Source of the DNA: Bin5 sp965218625
GTDB lineage: Bacteria; Chloroflexota; Anaerolineae; Caldilineales; Caldilineaceae
DNA length: 64,000 bases
NCBI GenBank assembly: GCA_965218625.1
Contig: CBDCLG010000008.1
Location: forward strand, 124,001 to 188,000
Direction: 5' to 3'
This document shows, one piece after another, positions 1 through 8,942 of this stretch (positions within the stretch are counted from its first letter, which is position 1; each line of letters begins with the position of its first letter). The notes under the pieces are model-generated. The model was not told where the DNA came from. It did no database searches and worked only from the letters and a program-made list of their open reading frames with translations. The position numbers and the translations under genes were made by a program.

Positions 1-1009
1 GGAGGTCGAGGTCTTCCCCGACGGAACGGCAGCGATCCGCACCAGCAGCGCCGAGATGGGACAGAACCTGGTGGGCGTGCTGGCGGCCTGCACCGCGCAG
101 GAGCTGGGTCTGCCGTTCGACAAGGTGCGCGTCACGGTGATGGACACCGACGTGACGCCCGACGGCGGACCGTCGACCGCGAGCCGGCAGACCTATGTCA
201 GCGGCAACGCGGCGCGGCTGGCCGCGCGGGCGATGCGCCAGCAGATGCAGAATGTCCTGGCCGAAAAATTCGACACGCACCCCGAGGTGATCGCCTTCCA
301 CGAGGGGCTGGCCTACGTCGATGAGGGGCGGCTGGCGCAGATGCACGGGGCGGCGCTGCCGGTGGAGGGCGCGAACGGCAGCGCTGGCGGGATCCTGCCG
401 GGGTCGACGCGCAGCATCACATTCGCCGACGCGGTCAACGCGCTGCTGGCTGAGAACCGGTTGCCGAAACTGCGCTATGAGTACTGGGCGCCGCAGACAC
501 AGCCGCTGGGAACCGGCGGCGACATGCATTTCGCCTTCTCGTATGCGGTGCACGCGGCGCTGGTGAGCGTGGATACCGACACGGGCGAGGTCGCGGTCGA
601 GCGGGTGGTCTCCGCCCACGACGTGGGGCGGGCCATCAATCCGCAGAGCCTTCTGGGGCAGATCGAGGGCGGGATCGTGATGGGCATCGGCAACGCGCTG
701 ACCGAGCACTATATCGTCGAAAAGGGCATTCCCTGGACGGAGCGGCTGGGGCAGTACAAGATGCCCGGCATCAAGATGACGCCGAAGATGGACAGCTACA
801 TTGTCGAGCACCCGACCGCGGACGGGCCGTACGGCGCCAAGGGCGTGGGCGAGATCAGCTCGATTCCGATCAGCCCGGCGATCACCAACGCGATCTACAA
901 CGCGGTCGGCGTCCGCTGCCTGGCCCTGCCGGTCGACCAGGACGCGCTGCTGCTGGCGATGCACGCGGGCGCGCGGGAGATCGACGGGCACTGGGGCGAG
1001 AGTTCTTAG
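1..1009 (+). CDS. Xanthine dehydrogenase / aldehyde oxidase-type molybdopterin-binding subunit, 3' part
   Basis: The reading frame is open from base 2, so the start lies outside the window and about 335 C-terminal residues remain. They match the molybdopterin-cytosine-dinucleotide-binding large subunit of the xanthine dehydrogenase family: the stretch EMGQNLVGVLAACTAQELG, the VSGNAARLAA segment, and near the end YGAKGVGEISSIPISPAITN, where the Glu of GVGE is the family's catalytic base. Such enzymes hydroxylate purines or aldehydes with FAD and 2Fe-2S partners, which would lie upstream. The next gene is a YqeC/MocA-like maturation factor, which supports the assignment. The stop codon lies in the first bases of a TTCCGAG-type repeat array, so the extreme C-terminus (ESS) may have been shaped by the repeat. 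Substrate cannot be told from this part. Confidence 0.9.
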   Translation, partial: EVEVFPDGTAAIRTSSAEMGQNLVGVLAACTAQELGLPFDKVRVTVMDTDVTPDGGPSTASRQTYVSGNAARLAARAMRQQMQNVLAEKFDTHPEVIAFHEGLAYVDEGRLAQMHGAALPVEGANGSAGGILPGSTRSITFADAVNALLAENRLPKLRYEYWAPQTQPLGTGGDMHFAFSYAVHAALVSVDTDTGEVAVERVVSAHDVGRAINPQSLLGQIEGGIVMGIGNALTEHYIVEKGIPWTERLGQYKMPGIKMTPKMDSYIVEHPTADGPYGAKGVGEISSIPISPAITNAIYNAVGVRCLALPVDQDALLLAMHAGAREIDGHWGESS

Positions 1010-1060
1010 TTTCTAGTTCCGAGTTTCTAGTTCCGAGTTTTTAGTTTCTAAAGTAGATCC
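1007..1060. repeat. Degenerate heptanucleotide repeat array (TTCCGAG family) starting at a stop codon
   Basis: About seven degenerate 7-bp units (TTTCTAG, TTCCGAG, TTTTTAG). The TAG stop of the molybdenum hydroxylase gene is the start of the array. The rest of the gap up to 1570 holds a second array (1164-1250) and no convincing gene. Confidence 0.8.
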
Positions 1061-1163
1061 CTTTTGAAACCCCGACTTCTCGGAAAGGGGCGCGTTGAAT
1101 TCACGGGCATTTCAACCGCACGCTCGTCGGGAAGAAATTCTTGGTTCCATTAGGGAAGCACTT

Positions 1164-1250
1164 TAGTTCCGAGTTCCGAGTTTCGAGTTCCGAGTTCCGA
1201 GTTCCGAGTTCCGAGTTTCGAGTTCCGAGTTCCGAGTTCCGAGTTCCGAG
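1164..1250. repeat. Heptanucleotide repeat array, about 12 units of AGTTCCG
   Basis: About twelve near-perfect tandem copies of AGTTCCG, two of them AGTTTCG, with no spacers. This is the cleanest array of this family in the window. The period is exactly 7 and the units are contiguous, so it is not a CRISPR. It resembles the short tandemly repeated repetitive (STRR) heptamers known from filamentous cyanobacteria. Between 1251 and 1570 nothing gene-like is seen. Confidence 0.9.
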
Positions 1251-1570
1251 GTAACTACCAAGCCACTTGTCCAAGTTGGCGTTCTTTGGTCGTCAACTGT
1301 CCTGACAATGGAGCCTGCAACTGCTCAACGATCCACGAAGGACACGAATTCACACGAAGGGCCGCGTTTGGACTGCTTTCGGCTGTGATAGAAGAAACCT
1401 TTTGCATTCAGGCTTAGTCGTTGCGGTTTTGATTTTTCATTTTTCGTTTCTGGTTCTTGGTGACGGCGGCGGGTTGTAAAGGCAGGGGAGACGACCACGA
1501 TTCCTGCGCGCGCCGCGCGCGCAAAGTCCCGGTGTCGAACGGGATTTGCATTGGACGCTTGAGACGCCCT

Positions 1571-2971
1571 ATGCAACTTCATCACGCGCTGCGCCTACCG
1601 GCGGACGCGCTTGCGGTTGTCACGCTCGTGGGCGCGGGCGGCAAGACGAGCACGCTCTTCCGGCTGGCCGCGGAGGCCGCGACCGCAGGCCGGCGCGTCG
1701 TCACCACCACGACGACCCGCATCTTCACCTCACAAGCGATGCAGGCCCCGGTCCGCCTGGTCGTTGACGCGCACGCGCAGGACGCGATCGACTGGGCCGC
1801 GCTCGAGGCCCACCTGGCGCGGCACGGGCACTGCCTGCTGGCATCTTCGCTTTCCGGCGCCAAGAGCGAGGGACTGCCGCCGGCAACCGTCGACGCCCTG
1901 GCGTCGCGCGCGGGCGACCTCGGCATCAGCCTGATCGCGGTCGAAGGCGACGGCAGCCGGCAGCGCCCGGTAAAAGCGCCGGCGCCGCACGAGCCGGTCA
2001 TCCCCGACTGCACCACCCACCTGGTCCCGGTCGCCGGCCTCGACGGGCTGGGGCTGCCCCTGGACGAGCCGTACCTGCACCGGCCCGAACGGGTGCGCGC
2101 GCTGCTGCAGGAAACCGACGCGTCAACGCGCCTGACGCCGCGCATGCTCGCCCGCCTCCTGGTCGAACCCTATGCGCCGGGCGAGGAAATGCCGGACGGC
2201 AACACGCGCCGGCCCCCGGGCGCAAGGCTGGTCCCCCTCCTGAACAAAGCCGAGGACGCCCCCAGGCTGGCCGCTGCGCGGCAGATCGCGCACCACCTGT
2301 CGCAGGATGGCCAGCCATCGCTGATCGGCGCGGTCGGGCAAGAGAGCCAGACCGCGATTCGCGAGCGCTGGGGACCGACCACAGCGGTCGTCCTGGCCGC
2401 GGGGGAAAGCCGCCGCATGGGGGAGCCAAAGCAGCTGCTGCCCTGGCAGGACGAGCCACTGGTGACGCACGCCGCGCGCAGCGCGCTCGAAAGCGGCGCG
2501 ACCGAGACAATCGTGGTGACCGGCGCGGTCAGCGACAGAGTGGAAACGGCGCTTGCCCCCTTGCGCGCGGCATGGGGCCCCCGCCTGCGCACCGTATTCA
2601 ACCCCGGCTGGCAGGACGGCCAGGCCGGCTCGGTGCGCGCCGCGGTGAAGGCACTGCCGCCCGCGTGCGAGGCCGCCCTGTTCATCCCGGTGGACCAGCC
2701 GCGCCTGCCCGCCGCGCTGCTGCGGCGGCTGTGGCAAAGCTGGCGCGCCGGCAACGACCTCGCGGCCGTGGCCGTAGACGGCGCCATCCGCGGCGCGCCC
2801 GCCCTGTTCGACCGGCGCTTCTTCCCCCAACTGAGCCAAGTCCAGGGCGACCGCGGCGGAGGCGCCCTCCTCCGACAACACGCCGCCCAACTCAACGCAA
2901 TCGAAACCCCCGAGAAATGGCTGACCGACGTAGACACCCCCGAGGACTGGTTGTTAGTTTCGAGTTTCTAG
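1571..2971 (+). CDS. YqeC-like / MocA-like fusion: molybdenum hydroxylase maturation factor
   Basis: 466 residues from the ATG at 1571; an upstream GTG at 1457 in frame would add 38 unlikely residues. The N-terminal half (about 1-265) is YqeC-like, a putative selenium-dependent hydroxylase accessory family, with a P-loop-like GAGGKTST at 21-28. The C-terminal half (about 270-466) is a MobA/MocA-type nucleotidyltransferase with AVVLAAGESRRMGEPKQLL, the NTP-binding signature, and a later IPVDQPRLP segment. MocA-type enzymes transfer CMP to the molybdenum cofactor, which fits the upstream molybdopterin enzyme. The fusion puts cofactor finishing and hydroxylase activation in one polypeptide. The final residues VSSF and the stop are encoded by the start of a heptamer repeat array, so the native C-terminus was probably altered. 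Confidence 0.88.
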   Translation: MQLHHALRLPADALAVVTLVGAGGKTSTLFRLAAEAATAGRRVVTTTTTRIFTSQAMQAPVRLVVDAHAQDAIDWAALEAHLARHGHCLLASSLSGAKSEGLPPATVDALASRAGDLGISLIAVEGDGSRQRPVKAPAPHEPVIPDCTTHLVPVAGLDGLGLPLDEPYLHRPERVRALLQETDASTRLTPRMLARLLVEPYAPGEEMPDGNTRRPPGARLVPLLNKAEDAPRLAAARQIAHHLSQDGQPSLIGAVGQESQTAIRERWGPTTAVVLAAGESRRMGEPKQLLPWQDEPLVTHAARSALESGATETIVVTGAVSDRVETALAPLRAAWGPRLRTVFNPGWQDGQAGSVRAAVKALPPACEAALFIPVDQPRLPAALLRRLWQSWRAGNDLAAVAVDGAIRGAPALFDRRFFPQLSQVQGDRGGGALLRQHAAQLNAIETPEKWLTDVDTPEDWLLVSSF

Positions 2972-2981
2972 TTCTCGTTGA
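2953..2981. repeat. Short heptamer array at the end of the YqeC/MocA-like gene
   Basis: Three to four degenerate units (TAGTTTC, GAGTTTC, TAGTTCT) that overlap the last codons and TAG stop of the preceding gene. Confidence 0.65.
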
Positions 2982-3143
2982 CATTGGTCTGAACTGTGAT
3001 TCAACTGATTTACATGATGGACATGATTTACGCCGCTGGCTCCCGAAGCGGACTTCGTTCACGAGAATCAGGTGAATCAGAGTCCAAACTGTTCTCAGAC
3101 AGCCTGTAGATGTTGCCTGTTTGAATAGTCTTCTGAAACGTCA

Positions 3144-3244
3144 ACGAGCCCGAGCTCCGAGCTCCGAGTTTCGGGTTTTGATTTCCGAGTTCCGAGTTCC
3201 GGATGTTAACGAGTTCCGGCAGTTCCGAGTTTCGGGTTTCGAAA
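3144..3244. repeat. Heptamer repeat array (GAGCTCC/GAGTTCC variants) upstream of WS/DGAT
   Basis: A run of GAGCTCC, GAGTTTC and GAGTTCC units, partly broken by non-repeat bases, ending about 12 bp before the ATG of the acyltransferase. It occupies the place where the leader and ribosome binding region would be. Confidence 0.75.
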
Positions 3245-3255
3245 AGGAAACGCCA

Positions 3256-4654
3256 ATGGCCGGCCGCGAACCGATGTCCAGCGTAGATCGAGCTTGGCTT
3301 ATGATGGACGATCCCACCAATCCGATGGTGATCAACGGCTTCTGGATCTTTGAAGAGCCGCTGCTATATGAGCAAGTGCTGGCTGTGCTGGAGGAGCGTC
3401 TTCTGATTCACGCGCGCTTTCGCCAGCGCGTGGTAGAGCATCGCGGCGCCCTCAGACCCCGCGCCTATTGGGAGGTCGATCCGGAGTTCGATCTGCGCGC
3501 GCACGTTGGGCGCATCGTTCTGCCTTCGCCGGGGGATAAGAAGGCCCTCAACGATACCGTAGCTCGACTGCTCATCGCTCCTTTAGACTTGAATCGGCCG
3601 CTGTGGAGGTTTACGCTCATTGAAGGCTACGGGGGCGGCAGTGTCTTCTTCGGGCGTATTCACCACTGTATTGGCGACGGAGCAGCGCTCGTAAGGGTGC
3701 TGCTCTCCCTGACTGACGGGTCTGCGCAGGGCGCGCGGCGCGCGCCGGTGGCGGCGGCCGGGCCTCCTCAGAAAGGGACGTCCCGCGCCCCGCGCCGCGA
3801 CTCGTCCAGGGACGGCGACATTGCCGCAAGGCCGCAAGGGGGTCAGACAGCTGGCCAATCTTCTGTCTCTGGCGGCAAGGGGCGGACAGCTGGCTGGGAA
3901 GCTCATCGCTGTGTTAGCCAAGCTGGCGTTGATGACAACGGACGACAAAACGGCTTTCAAAGGTGCGGTTGGGGTCGGCAAAGCGGTTGCCTGGTCCAGG
4001 GGGATTCCCTTGGATGATGTAAAGTTCGTGAAAAACAGGATGGGGGCGACGGTCAATGATGTGTTGGTGGCCGCAATGGCCGGCGCTTTGCGTCGGTATG
4101 TCGAAGCGCGTGGCGACAATCCGGACGGCAAAACAGTTCGGGCCATGGTTCCGGTGGACATCCGTGGACCGCAGGATACGAAACTAACCAATCGATTCGC
4201 CCTGGTCTATCTCCCCCTGCCGATCGGCATCGCCGATCCCATCGACCGGCTTTTTGCGACAAAGCGCCACATGGACGCCATCAAACGGTCGCCTGAAGCG
4301 ATGGTGACCTATCAGGCTATCGCCGGCTTGGGCGTTGTGTCGGATAAGATCGCCAGGAGCGTTCGCAGCTACTATGCCGACAAGGTGAGTGTGGTCCTGA
4401 CAAATGTGCCCGGCCCGTCCCACAAGCTCTATTTTGCCGGCAATCTTCTCGACACGATCGTCTTCTGGGTGCCGCAGTCCGGCTCGATCGGGGTGGGTAT
4501 CAGCATATTCAGCTACGGCGGGCAGGTCAATATCGGACTCATCACCGACCGCGGCCTTGCGCCGGACCCAGACACGATCATCGCCGCGTTTCAGGCCGAG
4601 TTCGACAATCTATTGCGCCTCGCGCGCCTGCGGGAAACGCAGGCGCGTCATTGA
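3256..4654 (+). pseudogene. Wax ester synthase / diacylglycerol acyltransferase (WS/DGAT), frameshifted
   Basis: The ATG at 3256 (MAGREPMSSVDRAWLMM) begins the N-terminal acyltransferase half, with the catalytic HHCIGDG at residues 136-142. The remainder (VKFVKNRMGATVNDV, then NVPGPSHKLYFAGN and PQSGSIGVGISIFSYGG) is in another frame and ends at 4654. Joined, the product would be about 466 residues, the normal length of the WES family that makes wax esters or triacylglycerol from acyl-CoA at the membrane. The break lies in the low-conservation linker at about 3715-3740, in a GC-rich stretch of GCGCGC runs. Both halves look well conserved, so either a recent single-base indel or an assembly error is possible. 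A GGAAA-loop hairpin sits in its last codons. Confidence 0.8.
4623..4647 (+). promoter_or_regulatory. Perfect 10-bp hairpin in the last codons of WS/DGAT
   Basis: CGCGCCTGCG and CGCAGGCGCG pair perfectly around a GGAAA loop, 5 bp before the TGA. There is no T-run after it, so it is not a canonical Rho-independent terminator, but it could stabilise the 3' end or pause transcription. Confidence 0.55.
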
Positions 4655-4655
4655 A

Positions 4656-4775
4656 ACGGCCGGAACGACCGAAACTCGGAACTCGGAACTCGGACTGCGG
4701 AAACCGCAACGGCTTTATCCACGGAACGGCCGGAACTCGAAACTCGAACGGCCGGAACGACCGAAACTCGAACTG
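4656..4775. repeat. Inverted-orientation heptamer array with a 23-bp direct repeat
   Basis: GGAACTC/CGAAACT units, the reverse complement of the TTCCGAG family. It also contains an exact 23-bp direct repeat (4656-4678 and 4748-4770, beginning ACGGCCGGAACGACC). This array begins immediately after the WS/DGAT stop. Confidence 0.8.
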
Positions 4776-4857
4776 CATGTGCCCGCGCGAGAATAGGCAG
4801 ACCGCCCCCGGTCGAAATGCGACAAGCTGTCGCATTTGCCAGGGTCAGCAGTTGGTT

Positions 4858-4932
4858 TTCGAGTTCCGAGTTCCGAGTTCCGAGTTCCGGATTTTCAAGC
4901 AGTTACTAAAAACTCAAAACCAAAAACTAAAA
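4858..4932. repeat. Heptamer array between two convergent genes
   Basis: Five contiguous GAGTTCC units followed by degenerate AAAAACTCAAAACC-type repeats up to the 3' end of the SH3b gene on the opposite strand. Confidence 0.75.
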
Positions 4933-6159
4933 ACCGCCCTTCTCACCGCGCCGGCACCGTCGCAAGCCCCCCGTCCGACGGCGACACCGAGCTGTAGGTG
5001 CCTTCCACCGTCGGGTTGATCTCCACCTCCGCGACCTTGCGGCCCGCGCTGTTCGTCCCGCACCAGGCCGAGATGAGACTGTCCCCGTTCAGCGAGGCAA
5101 AGCGCAGATCCTGCGAGTTCAGACTTGAGGCGGTCGCGGCCGCTTCCAACGAAAGATAGGCGGTTGAATCGGCGTTGGACCGGTGATAGAGCTTGTACAG
5201 CTGCGTGCAGGCCCCGCCGTCGGTCCAGCTGACCGCGAGATTGACGCCTCCGGCCAGCGGCAACGACAGCGCGACCGTGATCGAGCCGCCCGGCTGGCCG
5301 GCCGTAACTGGCGGCGCCTCCCCCGACGCAATCTGGATCGGCCCGGGCAGCGAGCCGCCGGCCATCTTAGTCAGCGAGCGGTAGATCCAACCCGCCTGGT
5401 CCAGCCCGTCCACCCGGACGCGGTACCATTCGTTCAGCGTGTCGACACCGGTGATCTGCGTCCACGTCCCCTGCGGCAGCGTGGTCAGAATGTTGTAGGT
5501 CAGGCCCGGCCCCGAGCGCACGTTCAGCACCAGCGGCTGCGTGATCGCCGCCGGCAGCAGCGCGATCTCCGCCTCCGTGACCCGCTTGACCCCGATAAGC
5601 GAACCGATCACCGTCGTCAGGTCCTGGTAGACCCAGGCCAGCGTGTCCAGGTCGTCCAGCTCGATCTGGAACCAGCTGTCGGTCGGGTCGATGCCCAGGA
5701 TATACCCCCGCGTTCCCGCCGGCGCCGTGCGCACCACGTCGTAGTCAAGCCCCGGACCGGTGCGCACGTTCATGATGAACGGCACGGTGACCGCCAGCGG
5801 CCGCGCGTCTCTGCTGCCGCCGCCGGGAAGCAGCGCCAACTCGGCCAGCGTCCAGCGCGGCACGCCCGCCAGCGAACCCACCAGCGTGGTCAGGTCCTGG
5901 TAGATCCAGACCTGTCCTGCCACGCCGGGGATCTGCACCAGGTACCAGTCATCGGCCGGATCGAGGCCGACGATCGTCGCATACGTGCCCTGCGGCACCG
6001 TCGTAACGATATCGTATTCGAGCCCCGGCCCGGAGCGTACGTTCATAACCGGCGGCTGCGTGATCGCCACCGGCCCGGTCTGCTGCTGCTGCTGCGACGG
6101 TATATACGTCGACGGATAGGTCGTATACGTGCCCGGTGTGCCGCCGCCCGGTGTACCAC

Positions 6160-6252
6160 CGCCCCCCGGCGTACCGCCACCGCCGCCACCGCCGCCGCCA
6201 CCGCCGCCGCCACCGCCGCCGCCACCGCCGCCGCCGCCGCCACCGCCACCAC
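6160..6252 (-). repeat. GGC/GGT codon microsatellite coding for polyglycine
   Basis: A CCGCCA/CCGCCG run that encodes about 26 consecutive Gly residues followed by TPGGG repeats. It forms the hinge between the Ig-like and SH3b parts of the secreted protein and would be prone to length change by slippage. Confidence 0.85.
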
Positions 6253-6781
6253 TGCGACGGACTGGCGACGAATAGGGGATATTGAAATTCTTGCTGGCGG
6301 AGGTCAGCTCGTTGTTGGAACTGTCGGTGACGGTAGCCGTCAGGGTGTACTGTCCATTGGGACAGGCGGCCGCGATTGTGCCGTTATGCACAAGCGGATT
6401 GCGGGTCACGCTGGTCTGGGTCGAGTGACCGATAAAGTTCCCTTCACAGCTGTCCGCGTCTGCGCCGCCGCTGCGCTGCGTCACGGCGGAGCGGTAGTTG
6501 ATGGAAGTGTTGCTGTCGCCTTGCAGATCGATAAAGCTGATGGTGACGTCGATCGCGGTATCGGCGTCGTCGCTGTTGGCCGAGAACTCGATCTGCGTGC
6601 TCGGCGTTGCGCTGGGATCGGTGACGACCGAAAAGTTGGCGGTTGCCGAGGCCGCCTCGCTATTGGAGGCATCATACAGCCTGAGATACAAGGTGTAGTT
6701 GCCGGTCGGACATGACGCTGACGTCTGGCCGCTGCGCGTTTCGGGGTTTTCGTCGACAGTCCCGAGCGCGATGTTCTGGCT

Positions 6782-6784
6782 CTA
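6782..6784 (-). other. In-frame amber codon inside the SH3b protein gene
   Basis: The trinucleotide CTA on the plus strand reads TAG on the coding strand. The codons before it (SGLGT) and after it (SQNIALGTVDENPE) are in the same frame, and the downstream sequence continues the second Ig-like repeat up to its second Cys (SCPTGNYTLY). One base change from CAG, AAG or TGG would explain it. Confidence 0.85.
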
Positions 6785-7441
6785 GGTGCCCAGCCCGGAA
6801 CCGGAGCAGCCGTCTGCGTAGTTGGCGGGACTGCGTTGCATGACGTAGGCGCTGTAGCTGTAGGACTCGCCGCTGCGCAGGTCATGGAATTCCAGCGTGA
6901 CGCTGCCGGTCGTCCCCCGGTTAAGGGATGTGGAGCCCAGCTTGACCGTGACCGACGGCCCGGCAGTGACGGTGAACTCTCTTATGTCCGAACCCAGGTC
7001 GGAGGATTCGCCGTTCCTCTTGACACTCGCGTTCACCCTGTAGGAGCCCGTCTGGCAGCTCCTGGTAATGGTGAAGTTGTAAATGATGACGGTCTTGGGA
7101 TTGCGGTAGACCGGGTTGAAACTGCTGGCGCCGCCCACACTGCTTGAACACGAGTTGGCATTGACCCACATCCCGTTGTCGTTGCGCTCGAGGTCGATGC
7201 GGTATGTGAGGTCGGCCAGCTCGTATTCGTTATCGGAAGCCTTCGGCAGATTGTGGAAGGAAACAGCCAGCCAGGTACTTTCGCCCTGGGCCAGAGAGCC
7301 CTCCCCGATCGAAATCGAAACGAACGGGCTCTGGGCGTAGGCTGTCTGGGCGCGGGCAATCAAAATGACCGCCAGGGCGGCCAGCAGCAGTGCGCCGACC
7401 GCGCGCGGCATCACAACCGGCAATCTGGTTGGCATTCGCAT

Positions 7442-8255
7442 GATCTCAATCCCTCCGTTCGGCGAGCTTTCCTGTCATAGCGCATAAGAATGAACGATTC
7501 CTTCCGGTCCTGCCGAGGAAGCGTTCGCCGACGGTCCGTCCGCTGCGAGATCAAGCGTTGCTGTGCTTGCGGACTCTTCTGTTGTCTGCGGTGCATATGC
7601 CGCTGGCCGGCGCTGTCTGCCGGCGCGCGGCGGCGGGAGATTGGCACTCTGCCGGGGGATGGAATAAAGGTCCGTCAGAATAAAGGAACAGTTATTGTAA
7701 GACGGGCCGTTTCGCGAGGTCAACCCGCGGCTGCGGGCGACGCAGAGGACACGGAGCTGCCTGTCACGGCGCATCGAAGCCCGGCAGCGCGCCTCCACAC
7801 GGCCGGTTACCAGTGTAGCGAGGCGCGTTCCCGGACTGCGCCGGGCCGGGAACGCGTAGCCCTGCCGGCGGCTATGCGTATACGCAGGGGACAGAGCCCG
7901 TCAGAATCGTAGATCGATCGTGGGCGGATCGTAGATCAATAGTAGATCGTGCAGGCGTGGGGGTGGGGGATGCGGACGGGCGGATGCGCGCGGGCGATGC
8001 GCATAGCAGTGCTCTCTCTGTTGAGCCGTCTGCTGAATCTCGAGTTTCGAGTACCGGCCGTTGACGATTTTCGGACTTTCAGCTCTCTCTCAACAGTGGG
8101 GCGAAGTGGGAACAGCGGGATTTCGGCTCGTGCCTGTTCAGTGCTTACCCTTTGCGATCCGGCCGTGTCGTACTACAATGGGCCGCTGAGGTCATCGTTG
8201 TCTTCTACCGAGATACCGCGATGCGATACGCGCGCAGGTGGGCGAAGGTCCTGTC
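7442..8255. other. Large gap with a strong hairpin and GTAGATC repeats, no gene seen
   Basis: About 810 bp between divergent genes. It contains a perfect 10-bp hairpin (GCGTTCCCGG at 7825-7834 and CCGGGAACGC at 7846-7855), a cluster of GTAGATCGA/GTAGATCAA repeats at 7909-7950, a trace of the TTTCGAG heptamer near 8040, and a promoter-like site before the next gene. Open frames here have Arg/Cys-rich translations and no family resemblance. Confidence 0.5.
8152..8179 (+). promoter_or_regulatory. Candidate sigma70-type promoter before the gene at 8256
   Basis: TTGCGA (8152-8157), 16 bp, TACAAT (8174-8179). The start codon follows about 75 bp later. Confidence 0.4.
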
Positions 8256-8603
8256 ATGACCGCTATCGAGAAAAACCTATCTGCGTATGAGACAGACCTT
8301 GACTTTCCCGATGTCAGCGGCATGGAGCATCTGCAGATGCTTATGACCCGAAGTGAGTTGCATCGTGTTGAAGATCAACTGACGATTGAACAGCGGACAC
8401 GGCTGGCGAACGCAGATAAGAGTTTGCTGCAACAGGCGCATCTGTTTTATCGGGCGATTCAGGCCATCGCCGATCTGGCGCGCTGGCGAGAGACCGAAAC
8501 GGGAGTGACGCCTGAACATTGGTGGTGGTATCTGGATGTGCTGGCGCAACTGCCGGCGGGCGCCGTAATCGCTGAATTGAATGCTTTCCCTGTTGAGCCG
8601 TGA
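8256..8603 (+). CDS. Conserved-looking small protein of unknown function
   Basis: 115 residues from the ATG at 8256 (MTAIEKNLSAYETDLDF); an in-frame GTG/ATG at 8238 adds only six residues. It is soluble, predicted helical, rich in Leu and Trp, with a notable EHWWWYLDVLAQLP segment near the C-terminus. There are no Cys pairs, no signal peptide and no known catalytic motif. Normal amino-acid composition and a plausible promoter 75 bp upstream make it likely to be a real gene. It sits at the border of the defence island, but the sequence gives no reason to assign it a defence role. Confidence 0.6.
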   Translation: MTAIEKNLSAYETDLDFPDVSGMEHLQMLMTRSELHRVEDQLTIEQRTRLANADKSLLQQAHLFYRAIQAIADLARWRETETGVTPEHWWWYLDVLAQLPAGAVIAELNAFPVEP

Positions 8604-8792
8604 ACTGAAACGGGAAAGCGGCGCGCCTGCTCTCTGTTTTTCCTCTCGATTGCGGACTACCCACCCCCTTCGAACCGCTCATACAAGGTATATCCCCGGC
8701 TGCTGCGCGTCATGCGATAGGGCAGGATGACGGGACGTAGGACACGGTGTGTGCCGAGGCGCATGCTCTTGCTTGAGTAGATATTGACCTCA

Positions 8793-8941
8793 TCGAAGCT
8801 GAGATTGCTTCCAGCGCAATCCGAAGCTTGTAGGCCGCCGAGTGTCGCCGCCGCTTCTTGACCGTCGTGCTGCCCCTCCACAGGCTTGACGGACTGCTCC
8901 ACTAATACACCTTAGCTTGTGGTCCAGTTTTTGGGGCCAAG
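8793..8941 (-). mobile_element. Remnant of an IS left end (copy 1, minus orientation)
   Basis: Read on the minus strand it gives GGCCCCAAAAACTGGACCAC followed by AAGCTAAGGTGTAT and a frame beginning MEQSVKPVEGQHDGQEAAAT, then breaks down. The same block recurs at 12107, 13065 and 28497. The tip resembles IS3-family ends, and the start of a short helix-rich OrfA-like protein follows. No transposase catalytic domain is present. The remaining gap (8604-8793) has no clear gene. Together with copy 2 this copy brackets the two-gene DUF262 module in inverted orientation. Confidence 0.6.
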
Positions 8942-8942
8942 C

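Larger units (their letters stand above)
4943..7441 (-). pseudogene. Secreted SH3b-repeat protein with polyglycine hinge, interrupted by an in-frame TAG
   Basis: One continuous frame from the ATG at 7441 to the stop at 4943 (832 codons) broken only by a TAG at 6784-6782 (codon 220). Residues 1-36 are a signal peptide (AVGALLLAALAVILIA, cleavage after AYA). Then come three similar Ig-like repeats with paired Cys (about 37-130, 135-255, 260-375), the TAG falling in the second. A polyglycine hinge of about 26 Gly follows, then three SH3b domains with MNVRSGPGLEYDIV, MNVRTGPGLDYDVV and LNVRSGPGLTYNIL, each followed by a W-Y or W-V motif and an LTTLVGSL-type helix. The C-terminal domain has two Cys. 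SH3b proteins of this type bind cell wall or surface polymer. A GGAGGG Shine-Dalgarno precedes the ATG. As read, only a 219-residue exported fragment is made unless the stop is suppressed. Confidence 0.85.

Noticed and set aside
1164..1250. Tandem repeats as a CRISPR array
   Set aside because: Units are 7 bp and contiguous without spacers, and no cas genes are present.
7490..7912. Plus-strand 140-codon frame in the large gap
   Set aside because: Arg/Cys-rich, with no ribosome binding site or family, and it spans the hairpin at 7825-7855.
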